DNA from: an uncultured Paracoccaceae bacterium
Lineage (GTDB): Bacteria; Pseudomonadota; Alphaproteobacteria; Rhodobacterales; Rhodobacteraceae
Assembly: GCA_937907485.1 (NCBI GenBank)
Contig: CALESR010000131.1
Coordinates: forward strand, 1 to 11,599
Reading direction: 5' to 3'
DNA: 11,599 bases
The notes beneath the pieces are model-generated. The model saw only the letters and a program-made list of their open reading frames with translations. It was not told the DNA's origin and did no database searches. The translations under genes and the position numbers were made by a program. Position 1 is the first letter of the stretch, and every line of letters begins with the position of its first letter. Below are positions 1-5,159 of this stretch, piece by piece.

Positions 1-476
1 TGGTCCAGCGGGTCATCGGGCGAGCGGAAATAGGCGCAGGAGTATTGGCGGTCCGCATCGAGGAACAGATCATAAAGCCCCGCCGACAGGTCATAATGAT
101 GCGCGACATTGCGGCGGCTGGCGCGGGCGTGGTTGCGCTGGGCAAAGCCGCGCGTCAGGTCGCGCCAGCCCTGCATCAGCCGATTCAGCGCCGAATCATG
201 CCCCGCCGCGATGTTGCGCAGCGCCAGTTCCAGCAGACCGTGCAGATCATCCCCGGCGATGGTCAGCCGGGCGTCCATATAGGCCTCGCCCAGTTCCAGA
301 TGCGGGTTCAGCGCCAGCCGCCGCAGGGTGGCGCTGTCGCTGACGGTGATGGCGATGTCGGGGGCCCCGCCGCCGCCGGGGCCGTGACGCCGGGTCCGGC
401 CATCGGGAAAGGTGACACTCAACGATCCTGCGCGGATCAGCCGCGCCAGATAGGCGCTCAGCAACCGGCTCCACAT
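1..476 (-). CDS. cfa: Cyclopropane-fatty-acyl-phospholipid synthase, N-terminal part (cut by window edge)
   Basis: Enzymes of this family use S-adenosylmethionine to add a methylene group across cis double bonds of acyl chains in membrane phospholipids. About 158 residues are visible; the catalytic remainder lies beyond base 1. The N-terminal region includes NPHLELGEAYMDARLTI (residues 57-73). Next comes the start of the SAM-methyltransferase domain, with HHYDLS (126-131), LYDLFLD (134-140) and QYSCAYF (144-150), which are family hallmarks. I chose the ATG at 476 because GGGG lies 7 nt before it and the protein then opens MWSRLLSAYL, which fits relatives as I remember them. An in-frame ATG at 536 would add 20 residues without similarity, and a candidate promoter overlaps that extension. 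The gene is divergent from rpsF. Family assignment is firm. Whether this copy is a true Cfa or a related fatty-acid methyltransferase cannot be settled without the C-terminal half. Confidence 0.88.
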   Translation of the reverse strand, partial: MWSRLLSAYLARLIRAGSLSVTFPDGRTRRHGPGGGGAPDIAITVSDSATLRRLALNPHLELGEAYMDARLTIAGDDLHGLLELALRNIAAGHDSALNRLMQGWRDLTRGFAQRNHARASRRNVAHHYDLSAGLYDLFLDADRQYSCAYFRSPDDPLD

Positions 477-525
477 CGTCAGACCCCATTCAGGCGAAAC
501 GGCAGATTGAACCCTTGCAGGGGAC

Positions 526-553
526 AGTTTATCCATGCGGCGCCGTCCGTCAA
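526..553 (-). promoter_or_regulatory. Candidate sigma-70 promoter for cfa
   Basis: On the minus strand TTGACG (553-548) is followed after 16 nt by TAAACT (531-526), a fair match to the -35/-10 consensus. Transcription would begin near 519 and give a leader of about 40 nt before the ATG at 476. This supports 476 over 536 as the start. The call is by eye and the -10 element is weak. Confidence 0.35.
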
Positions 554-572
554 CCGCCGGGACGCCTGCCTC

Positions 573-600
573 TTGCGCCGGGCGCCAATCCCGTTATAAG
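573..600 (+). promoter_or_regulatory. Candidate promoter of the rpsF-rpsR-rplI operon
   Basis: TTGCGC (573-578) and TATAAG (595-600) are separated by 16 nt. The -10 element matches five of six consensus positions; the -35 element keeps TTG. Initiation would fall near 607, leaving a leader of about 100 nt before rpsF that contains the hairpin at 618-646. It is back to back with the candidate cfa promoter. Confidence 0.4.
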
Positions 601-620
601 GCCGCATCCCGCCGCATCCC
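601..620. repeat. Perfect tandem 10-bp duplication in the rpsF leader
   Basis: The 10-mer GCCGCATCCC occurs twice in direct succession (601-610 and 611-620), immediately after the candidate -10 element. The last three bases of the second copy form the left foot of the following hairpin. The first copy could pair in its place at those three bases only. It may be a simple replication slippage product. Confidence 0.7.
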
Positions 621-646
621 ACGAATCCGGCGCAGACTCTCGTGGG
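618..646 (+). promoter_or_regulatory. Leader hairpin upstream of rpsF, possible S6:S18 autoregulatory site
   Basis: CCCACGA (618-624) is perfectly complementary to TCGTGGG (640-646) across a 15-nt loop that contains CCG at 627-629. Two inner pairs (626-636, 627-635) are also possible. Many bacteria carry an mRNA structure before rpsF that binds the S6:S18 complex through an exposed CCG. The position and the CCG fit, but I cannot match the full published consensus, so the role is inference. A second stem, GGCGGG (645-650) with CCCGCC nearby at 668-673, overlaps its right foot by two bases and could compete. Confidence 0.35.
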
Positions 647-708
647 CGGGCGCGACGGGACGTATTGCCCGCCTTATGAAATGCGCCTTGAAAAGAACTG
701 GAGTTCGC

Positions 709-1152
709 ATGTCTCTCTACGAGCATGTCATGATCGCGCGTCAGGATCTGTCCAACGCGCAGGCTGAAGGGCTGATCGAGCACTTCTCGGCCGTGATCAC
801 CGACAATGGCGGCACGGTCGTCGGCACCGAATACTGGGGTGTCAAGACCATGGCCTACAAGATCAACAAGAACCGCAAGGGCCACTACCTCTTCCTGCGC
901 ACCGACACCCCGTCGGCCGCCGTGCAGGAAATGGAGCGTCTGGCCCGCCTGCATGACGACGTGATGCGCGTGCTGTCGATCAAGCTGGACGCCCACGAAG
1001 AAGGCCCGTCCTCGCAGATGCAAAAGCGCGACGAGCGTTCCGAGCGTGGTGACCGCCCTGAGCGTGGCGACCGCCCTGACCGTGGTGATCGTGGTGACCG
1101 TCCGGACCGGGGCGGCGACCGCTTCGACCGCGGCGATCGTCCGCGTCGTTGA
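709..1152 (+). CDS. rpsF: 30S ribosomal protein S6
   Basis: S6 binds 16S rRNA in the small-subunit platform as a heterodimer with S18, encoded next door. The 147-residue product opens MSLYEHVMIARQDL and carries the S6 core through about residue 97, including GVKTMAYKINKN (44-55) and GHYLFLR (58-64). The C-terminal 35-40 residues are a low-complexity tail of RGDRPxRGDR units, typical in kind of alphaproteobacterial S6 and longer than the core needs. I chose the ATG at 709, with GGAG at 700-703 at 5 nt spacing; an upstream in-frame ATG at 535 would add 58 residues unlike S6. It is the first gene of a three-gene operon, 26 bp before rpsR. Confidence 0.97.
   Translation: MSLYEHVMIARQDLSNAQAEGLIEHFSAVITDNGGTVVGTEYWGVKTMAYKINKNRKGHYLFLRTDTPSAAVQEMERLARLHDDVMRVLSIKLDAHEEGPSSQMQKRDERSERGDRPERGDRPDRGDRGDRPDRGGDRFDRGDRPRR
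1042..1149. repeat. In-frame tandem repeats coding for the RGD-rich tail of S6
   Basis: Two 18-bp units differing at one base (1042-1059 and 1060-1077, each starting GAGCGTGG) are followed by shorter degenerate GACCGTGG and GACCGGGG units up to the stop codon. All are in frame and encode ERGDRP and DRGDR variants. Because the unit length is a multiple of three, copy-number change would lengthen or shorten the tail without a frameshift. Confidence 0.75.
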
Positions 1153-1178
1153 TCCGCGTCATTCAGGAGTAAGCCACC

Positions 1179-1406
1179 ATGGCCACCAAACCGTTTTTCC
1201 GCCGCCGCAAGGTTTGCCCCTTCTCGGGCGACAACGCACCTGCCATCGACTACAAGGACGTGCGTCTGCTGCAGCGTTATATCTCCGAGCGCGGCAAGAT
1301 CGTCCCCGCCCGCATCACCGCCGTCTCGGCCAAGAAGCAGCGCGAACTGGCCAAGGCCATCAAGCGCGCCCGCTTCCTCGCCCTGCTGCCCTACGCCGTG
1401 AAGTAA
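1179..1406 (+). CDS. rpsR: 30S ribosomal protein S18
   Basis: S18 is a small basic protein that forms a heterodimer with S6 on the 30S platform. The 75-residue product is full length for the family. It shows the S18 features KVCPFSGDN (residues 11-19), IDYKDVRLLQRYISERGKI (23-41), PARITAVSAKKQRELAKAIK (43-62) and the ending ARFLALLPY. The ATG at 1179 follows AGGAG (1165-1169) at 9 nt spacing. It lies 26 bp after rpsF and 10 bp before rplI. The placement of S18 between S6 and L9 without ssb or priB is usual for alphaproteobacteria. Confidence 0.97.
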   Translation: MATKPFFRRRKVCPFSGDNAPAIDYKDVRLLQRYISERGKIVPARITAVSAKKQRELAKAIKRARFLALLPYAVK

Positions 1407-1416
1407 GGAGCCAGCC

Positions 1417-1992
1417 ATGCAAGTGATTCTGCTCGAACGCGTGGCCCGTCTGGGCCAGATGGGCGACGTCGTGAAGGTGAAGGACGGCTTCGGCCGGAAC
1501 TTCCTGCTGCCGCAAGGCAAGGCGTTGCGTGCGACCGAGGCCAACAAACTGGCCTTTGAAGCGCAAAAGGCCCAGATCGAGGCGCGCAACCTCGAAACCC
1601 GCGGCGAAGCCCAGAAACTGGCCGAAAAGCTCGACGGCACCAGCTATGTCGTCATCCGCTCGGCCTCGGACTCGGGCGCGCTTTACGGCTCGGTCACCCC
1701 GCGTGACATCGCCGATGTGGCGACTGCCGAGGGCTTCTCGATCCACCGCGGTCAGGTCGTCCTGCTCGCGCCGATCAAGACGCTGGGCATCCATGCCCTG
1801 AGCGTTGTCCTGCACCCCGAAGTTGTCGCCAAAGTCAGCGTCAACGTCGCGCGTTCGGTCGAAGAGGCCGCGCTGCAGGCCTCGGGCAAGTCGATTCAGG
1901 AGCTGGCCGCCGAGGCCGAAGCCGCCGCCGAGTTCGAGATTTCGGAACTCTTCGACGACCTCGGCAGCGCCGCTGGCGACGACGACAACTGA
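1417..1992 (+). CDS. rplI: 50S ribosomal protein L9
   Basis: L9 binds 23S rRNA near the L1 stalk with its N-terminal domain, and a long helix holds the C-terminal domain away from the ribosome. The 191-residue product opens MQVILLERVARLGQMGDVVKV and has the L9 signature region GFGRNFLLPQGKA (28-40), then a helical linker rich in Glu, Ala and Lys (about 45-72) and the C-terminal domain (SGALYGSVTPRDIA). The length exceeds the roughly 150 residues of the E. coli protein because of an acidic Ala/Glu/Asp tail ending in DDDN, an extension I recall as common in alphaproteobacteria. AAGGAG (1405-1410) overlaps the rpsR stop codon and lies 6 nt before the ATG, so translation of the two is probably coupled. 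A strong terminator follows within 25 bp. Confidence 0.97.
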   Translation: MQVILLERVARLGQMGDVVKVKDGFGRNFLLPQGKALRATEANKLAFEAQKAQIEARNLETRGEAQKLAEKLDGTSYVVIRSASDSGALYGSVTPRDIADVATAEGFSIHRGQVVLLAPIKTLGIHALSVVLHPEVVAKVSVNVARSVEEAALQASGKSIQELAAEAEAAAEFEISELFDDLGSAAGDDDN

Positions 1993-2012
1993 TCCTGACG
2001 GATCTGACGGTT

Positions 2013-2048
2013 CGGGGCGCGCATCCTTGCCGGTGCGCGCCCCGTTTT
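2013..2048 (+). terminator. Intrinsic terminator of the rpsF-rpsR-rplI operon
   Basis: CGGGGCGCGCA (2013-2023) pairs perfectly with TGCGCGCCCCG (2034-2044), an 11-bp, nearly all G-C stem with a 10-nt loop, followed directly by TTTT (2045-2048). It starts 21 bp after the rplI stop codon and separates the ribosomal operon from the downstream regulator. Confidence 0.92.
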
Positions 2049-2060
2049 CCTGTCCGACCC

Positions 2061-2089
2061 TTGCCCGGCGCCGGGGTTTGGCCTATCTA
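2061..2089 (+). promoter_or_regulatory. Candidate promoter of the ArsR-family regulator
   Basis: TTGCCC (2061-2066) and TATCTA (2084-2089) are 17 nt apart. The -10 element is weak by sequence, but its spacing is ideal, and it sits inside the left arm of the palindrome at 2083-2101, as expected of a repressed promoter. Confidence 0.35.
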
Positions 2090-2111
2090 TGTGACAGATA
2101 GCAATCATTGC
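2083..2111. promoter_or_regulatory. Double palindrome, probable repressor operator
   Basis: CTATCT (2083-2088) and AGATAG (2096-2101) form a perfect inverted repeat around a 7-nt spacer. It shares its last base with a second perfect palindrome, GCAAT-C-ATTGC (2101-2111). Both lie between the rplI terminator and the start codon of the ArsR-type gene and overlap the likely -10 region. Binding by the adjacent repressor as a dimer is the natural inference. No second copy of either motif is visible before the ABC-transporter operon. Confidence 0.55.
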
Positions 2112-2133
2112 ATCTGTCCACCGGAGAGTGACG

Positions 2134-2553
2134 ATGGCCCACCCGCAGCCCTTCGATGATTTCGCAGGCCCCGTGATGCAGGATCCCGCCGCGCCGGTTC
2201 AGGGGGCAGGGGAATGCGCCCTGCGTCCGGTCGAGGAGATGGTCCAGCAGGCGCAGGCCGCCGCCGCCTTTCTGAAGGCGCTGGCGCATGAGGGGCGGTT
2301 GCTGATCCTGTGCTATCTGTCCTCGGGTGAAAAATCGGTGACGGAACTGGAAACCCTGCTGGGCTCGCGGCAGGCGGCGGTCAGCCAGCAACTGGCGCGG
2401 CTGCGGCTGGAGGGGCTGGTGACCTGTCGGCGCGAGGGCAAGGCGATCTATTATGCGCTGGGCGACCCGCGCGCCGCGCAGACCATCGCCCTGATGTACG
2501 ATCTTTTCTGCGGCAGACCGGCCGACGAATTGCCCGTGGCGATGGCGGGCTGA
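2134..2553 (+). CDS. ArsR-family winged-helix repressor, SqrR/BigR-like (persulfide sensor candidate)
   Basis: This 139-residue protein is a metalloregulator-type transcriptional repressor. The fold is shown by LKALAHEGRLLIL (47-59), the recognition helix region SRQAAVSQQLARLRLEGLV (78-96) and the wing RREGKAIYYAL (99-109). The metal motif of arsenic sensors (ELCVCDL) is absent; ILCYLSSGEKSV stands in its place. Cys28, Cys60 and Cys126 are spaced 32 and 66 residues apart. These are the intervals I recall for Cys9, Cys41 and Cys107 of Rhodobacter capsulatus SqrR, and BigR shares the 66-residue pair. In those proteins the pair forms a polysulfide bridge that releases DNA. A further Cys98 lies before the wing. 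The ATG at 2134 follows GGAGAG (2123-2128) at 5 nt; the GTG at 2128 overlaps that ribosome site and is less likely. It is followed after 113 bp by an ABC-transporter operon, which it might control. Family is sure; the ligand is inferred. Confidence 0.9.
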   Translation: MAHPQPFDDFAGPVMQDPAAPVQGAGECALRPVEEMVQQAQAAAAFLKALAHEGRLLILCYLSSGEKSVTELETLLGSRQAAVSQQLARLRLEGLVTCRREGKAIYYALGDPRAAQTIALMYDLFCGRPADELPVAMAG

Positions 2554-2562
2554 CAGCATCGG

Positions 2563-2583
2563 CGGGATTCGCGACGAATCCGC
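2563..2583. promoter_or_regulatory. Perfect inverted repeat between the regulator and the ABC operon
   Basis: GGATTCG (2565-2571) and CGAATCC (2575-2581) form a 7-bp perfect arm pair around CGA, extended by GC/GC beyond one bulged G. It starts about 10 bp after the ArsR-gene stop codon. No T-run follows, so a Rho-independent terminator is doubtful. The inner half-sites ATTC and GAAT (5 bp apart) would suit a dimeric regulator. Both roles are possible. Confidence 0.5.
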
Positions 2584-2610
2584 TTGCCTTGTGCCGTGGC
2601 GGGCGCAAAT

Positions 2611-2645
2611 TTGACCTGTTGATCAACCGCGCCCGGCAAACGGGC
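2611..2645. promoter_or_regulatory. Putative control region of the ABC-transporter operon
   Basis: TTGACC (2611-2616) is a good -35-like hexamer. It is followed directly by the perfect 10-bp palindrome GTTGATCAAC (2618-2627), at the usual place for an operator between -35 and -10. No convincing -10 hexamer is visible at the right distance. A small hairpin, GCCCG (2631-2635) with CGGGC (2641-2645), then precedes the GGGAGG ribosome site of the binding-protein gene. I see this as suggestive only. Confidence 0.3.
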
Positions 2646-2666
2646 CAACAGGGAGGCCGCGACCGC

Positions 2667-3506
2667 ATGTCCGACCGTATCGATCTTTTCCGCCGCTTTA
2701 CCGCCGGGGCGCTGGCCGCGCTGGCCTTGGGTCTGGGCGCCGCGCAGGCGCAGGACACTGGCACGCCCGATGACGCGCGGCTGGTCAATCCGGGGTTCCT
2801 GACCGTGGGAACCTCGGACCCGGTTTATCCGCCGTGGATGATGAACGATTCGCCCGAGAGTGGCGAAGGGTTTGAAAACGCGCTGATCTATGCGCTGGCC
2901 GCCGAGATGGGTTTTGCCCCCGAGCAGGTGCAATGGGTCCGGCTGACGTTTGAACAAATCATCGCACCGGGCGACAAGCCGTTCGATTTTGCCATCAATC
3001 AGGTCTCGGTCACACCGGCGCGGGCCGAGGTGGTGGGGTTCAGCCAGGTCTATTACCAGTCCGACAAGGCGGTGATCGCGCTGCCCGGCTCGCCGGTGAT
3101 TGGCGCCAGCAGTTTTGCCGACCTGCGCGCGGCACGCTGGGGCGCGGCGATCGGCACCACCGATCTGGCCTATCTGGAGGGCGTTCTGGGCGCCACCAAC
3201 GTCGCCGTCTATGACGATCAGGTCGGGGTGTTTCAGGCCATGCAGGCCGGGCAGATCGACGCCACGGTGACGGCGGTGCCGACGGCGCTGTTCGCGACGG
3301 CGGTGCAGATCCCCGAGGCCAGCATCGTCGCCATCCTGCCGCCCGACGCGGGGGATGAGGGGCATGGCCTGCTGTTCGAGCATGGCAACGCGCTGATTCC
3401 GTGGGTCGATGCGGCGCTGGGCCGTCTGATTGCCGCAGGCGCCGTGCAGGGGTTGGTCAATACCTGGCTGGTGTCCGACCCGTCCTTGCCGATCATCACC
3501 GAATGA
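2667..3506 (+). CDS. Amino-acid-type ABC transporter, periplasmic substrate-binding protein
   Basis: This is a family 3 solute-binding protein that captures its ligand in the periplasm and delivers it to the permease encoded next. Of 279 residues the first 28 form a signal peptide: basic MSDRIDLFRR, a hydrophobic Ala/Leu stretch and cleavage after AQA. The mature part opens with a typical first strand (FLTVGTSDPVYPPWM, 44-58). It continues with FDFAINQVSVTPAR (106-119), whose Arg119 is at the position that binds the substrate carboxylate in this family. FSQVYYQSDKAVI (125-137) and the hinge-side QIDATVTAVPTAL (196-208) follow. The ATG at 2667 is preceded by GGGAGG (2651-2656); a TTG at 2589 would put 26 residues before the signal peptide. 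Its stop overlaps the permease start. The specific ligand is not evident; a polar amino acid or related carboxylate is likely. Confidence 0.9.
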   Translation: MSDRIDLFRRFTAGALAALALGLGAAQAQDTGTPDDARLVNPGFLTVGTSDPVYPPWMMNDSPESGEGFENALIYALAAEMGFAPEQVQWVRLTFEQIIAPGDKPFDFAINQVSVTPARAEVVGFSQVYYQSDKAVIALPGSPVIGASSFADLRAARWGAAIGTTDLAYLEGVLGATNVAVYDDQVGVFQAMQAGQIDATVTAVPTALFATAVQIPEASIVAILPPDAGDEGHGLLFEHGNALIPWVDAALGRLIAAGAVQGLVNTWLVSDPSLPIITE

Positions 3507-4357
3507 TCCTTGACCAGCCGACGACGCCCCCTCCGCCGCCTCGGCGGCGGGGGTTCGACTGGCGCACCGCGCTGGTGCCCGGCCTGATCGGCGCGGGCAG
3601 TATCGCGCTGGTGTTCGGCACGCTGGGCTGGCTGGTGCTGAGCAATGAAAACTGGCCGCGCATCCAGCGGCAGTTCTTCAGCCTCGAGCATATGAGCGCC
3701 GCCCTGCCGCGCGTCGCCTGGGGATTTCTGACCAACATGCAGGTCTGGCTGATCGCCATGGCCAGCATCGGCGTCTGGGCGCTGGCGCTGGCGGTGGTGC
3801 GCAGCCTGCGCGGCGCGTGGTTCGCGCCCTTCCGGCTGATGGTGATGATCTATATCGACGTGTTCCGCGGGTTGCCCGCGCTGCTGTTGGTGATCCTGTT
3901 CGGCTTTGGCATCCCGGCGCTGCGGATTCCCGGCCTGCCGAACTCGGGCCTGTTCTGGGGCGGCGTGGCGATGGTGCTGTGTTATTCCGCCTATGTCTGC
4001 GAGATCTACCGATCCGGCATCGATTCCGTGCACGAGGGCCAGCGCGCCGCCGCGCGGGCGCTGGGGCTGAGCGAATGGCAGATCATGGTCTATGCCATCC
4101 TGCCGCAGGCTTTGCGCAACGTGCTGCCATCGTTGATGAATATCATCGTCGCGCTGCAAAAGGACGTGGCGCTGCTGTCGGTGATCGGCGTGCGCGACGC
4201 GGTGCGCGAGGCGCAGATCTATACCGCGGGGACGTTCAACTATTCCTCGCTGGTGGTGGCGGCGGGGCTGTTCTTGCTGGCGACGGTGCCGATGGCGCGG
4301 CTGGCCGACTGGGTGACGCACCGCGACCGCGTGCGCCGCTTGCAGATGGCGGGCTGA
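3503..4357 (+). CDS. Amino-acid-type ABC transporter, inner-membrane permease
   Basis: This HisM/GlnP-type permease probably forms the transmembrane pore as a homodimer, since no second permease gene is present. The 284-residue product has an unusual proline and arginine-rich N-terminal tail (five Pro then three Arg at 9-16) and hydrophobic segments near 25-46, 78-100, 111-140, 150-166 and 247-265. The EAA loop that contacts the ATPase is visible at 178-203, with ARALGLSEWQ and ILPQALRN. The region DVFRGLPALLLVILFGFGIP (119-138) is typical of polar amino acid permeases. The ATG at 3503 overlaps the stop codon of the binding-protein gene by 4 bp (ATGA), so translation is probably coupled. The ATPase gene begins one base after its stop codon. 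Confidence 0.92.
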   Translation: MILDQPTTPPPPPRRRGFDWRTALVPGLIGAGSIALVFGTLGWLVLSNENWPRIQRQFFSLEHMSAALPRVAWGFLTNMQVWLIAMASIGVWALALAVVRSLRGAWFAPFRLMVMIYIDVFRGLPALLLVILFGFGIPALRIPGLPNSGLFWGGVAMVLCYSAYVCEIYRSGIDSVHEGQRAAARALGLSEWQIMVYAILPQALRNVLPSLMNIIVALQKDVALLSVIGVRDAVREAQIYTAGTFNYSSLVVAAGLFLLATVPMARLADWVTHRDRVRRLQMAG

Positions 4358-4358
4358 G

Positions 4359-5108
4359 ATGACCCCGCCGATGATCGAGATCGAAGGCCTGACCAAGTAT
4401 TTCGGCACCCATCTGGTACTGGACCGGGTCAACCTGAGCGTCGCCGCGCATGAGGTGGTCTGCCTGATCGGCGCCTCGGGCAGTGGCAAATCCACCCTGC
4501 TGCGCTGCATCAACCGGCTGATCGAACCCGATCATGGGCTGGTCCGGTTGAACGGCGTGCCGGTCACCGACCCGTCGTTCGGCAAGACCGGCTTGCAGCG
4601 GCGGGTGGGGATCGTCTTTCAGTCCTATAACCTGTTCCCGCATCTGAGCGTGATGGACAACATCACGCTGGCGCCGCGCAAGGCGCAGGGACTGGCGCGG
4701 GCGCAGGCCGAAGAGCGCGGGCGCGAGGTGTTGGCGCTGTTGGGGATGGAGCGGTTCGCGCGCGCCTATCCCGAGCAACTGTCCGGCGGGCAGCAGCAGC
4801 GCGTGGCGCTGGCCCGCGCGCTGGCGGGGCAGCCGGATGTGTTGCTGCTGGACGAGGTGACGGCGGCGTTGGACCCCGAACTGGTGGGCGAGGTGATGGC
4901 GGCGATCCGCGCGCTGAAGGAGCGCGGCATGACGATGGTGATCGTCACGCATGAGATGGGCTTTGCCCGCGGGCTGGCCGACCGGGTGTGTTTCCTCGAC
5001 GGTGGGCGGATCATCGAGGAGGCGCCGCCCGAGGTGCTGTTCCGCGCACCCGAGCATGCGCGCACGCAGGCCTTTCTGCATCGGCTGATCGAGGGGGGGC
5101 GGCTGTGA
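4359..5108 (+). CDS. Amino-acid-type ABC transporter, ATP-binding protein
   Basis: This cytoplasmic ATPase of the GlnQ/HisP type powers the importer. All nucleotide-binding motifs are intact in its 249 residues: Walker A GASGSGKST (38-46), Q-loop FQSYNLFPH (87-95), signature LSGGQQQR (141-148), Walker B VLLLDE (161-166), D-loop ALDPE (170-174) and switch His198 in VTHEM. A second possible start at Met5 (4371) would also preserve everything. I took 4359 because it lies one base after the permease stop codon. With the two preceding genes it forms a complete importer. It is separated from the monooxygenase gene by 51 bp with no visible terminator. Confidence 0.94.
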   Translation: MTPPMIEIEGLTKYFGTHLVLDRVNLSVAAHEVVCLIGASGSGKSTLLRCINRLIEPDHGLVRLNGVPVTDPSFGKTGLQRRVGIVFQSYNLFPHLSVMDNITLAPRKAQGLARAQAEERGREVLALLGMERFARAYPEQLSGGQQQRVALARALAGQPDVLLLDEVTAALDPELVGEVMAAIRALKERGMTMVIVTHEMGFARGLADRVCFLDGGRIIEEAPPEVLFRAPEHARTQAFLHRLIEGGRL

Positions 5109-5145
5109 CGGCGCCGCGCCGGGGGTGAGGTTCAGGGGCAAGATG

Positions 5146-5153
5146 AGGGGGGG
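5146..5153 (+). promoter_or_regulatory. G-rich ribosome binding site deciding the TTG start of the monooxygenase
   Basis: AGGGGGGG at 5146-5153 lies 6 nt before TTG at 5160. No ATG or GTG exists in this frame between the upstream stop (5106-5108) and the FAD-binding motif, so TTG at 5160 is the only sensible start. A nearby ATG at 5143 is in another frame. Confidence 0.55.
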
Positions 5154-5159
5154 CGGATT

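Noticed and set aside
477..536. Upstream ATG at 536 as start of cfa
   Set aside because: The extra 20 residues have no family similarity, the ribosome site is poor, and a candidate promoter covers this stretch. It is not fully excluded.
45..599. Plus-strand open frame of 184 codons
   Set aside because: It lies antisense to cfa, whose minus-strand translation has clear family motifs; the plus frame shows only biased Arg/Pro/Gln composition.
1042..1149. CRISPR-like or satellite repeat
   Set aside because: The units are contiguous, in frame and code for the S6 tail; there are no spacers.
2565..2581. Intrinsic terminator after the ArsR-type gene
   Set aside because: The stem is perfect but short and no T-run follows, so it was listed as a possible regulatory palindrome instead.
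2589..2666. TTG at 2589 as start of the binding-protein gene
   Set aside because: It would place 26 residues before a clean signal peptide; the ATG at 2667 has its own GGGAGG site.
3233..4513. Minus-strand open frame of 426 codons
   Set aside because: It overlaps three well-supported ABC transporter genes and has His/Gln/Arg-rich composition typical of a shadow frame.
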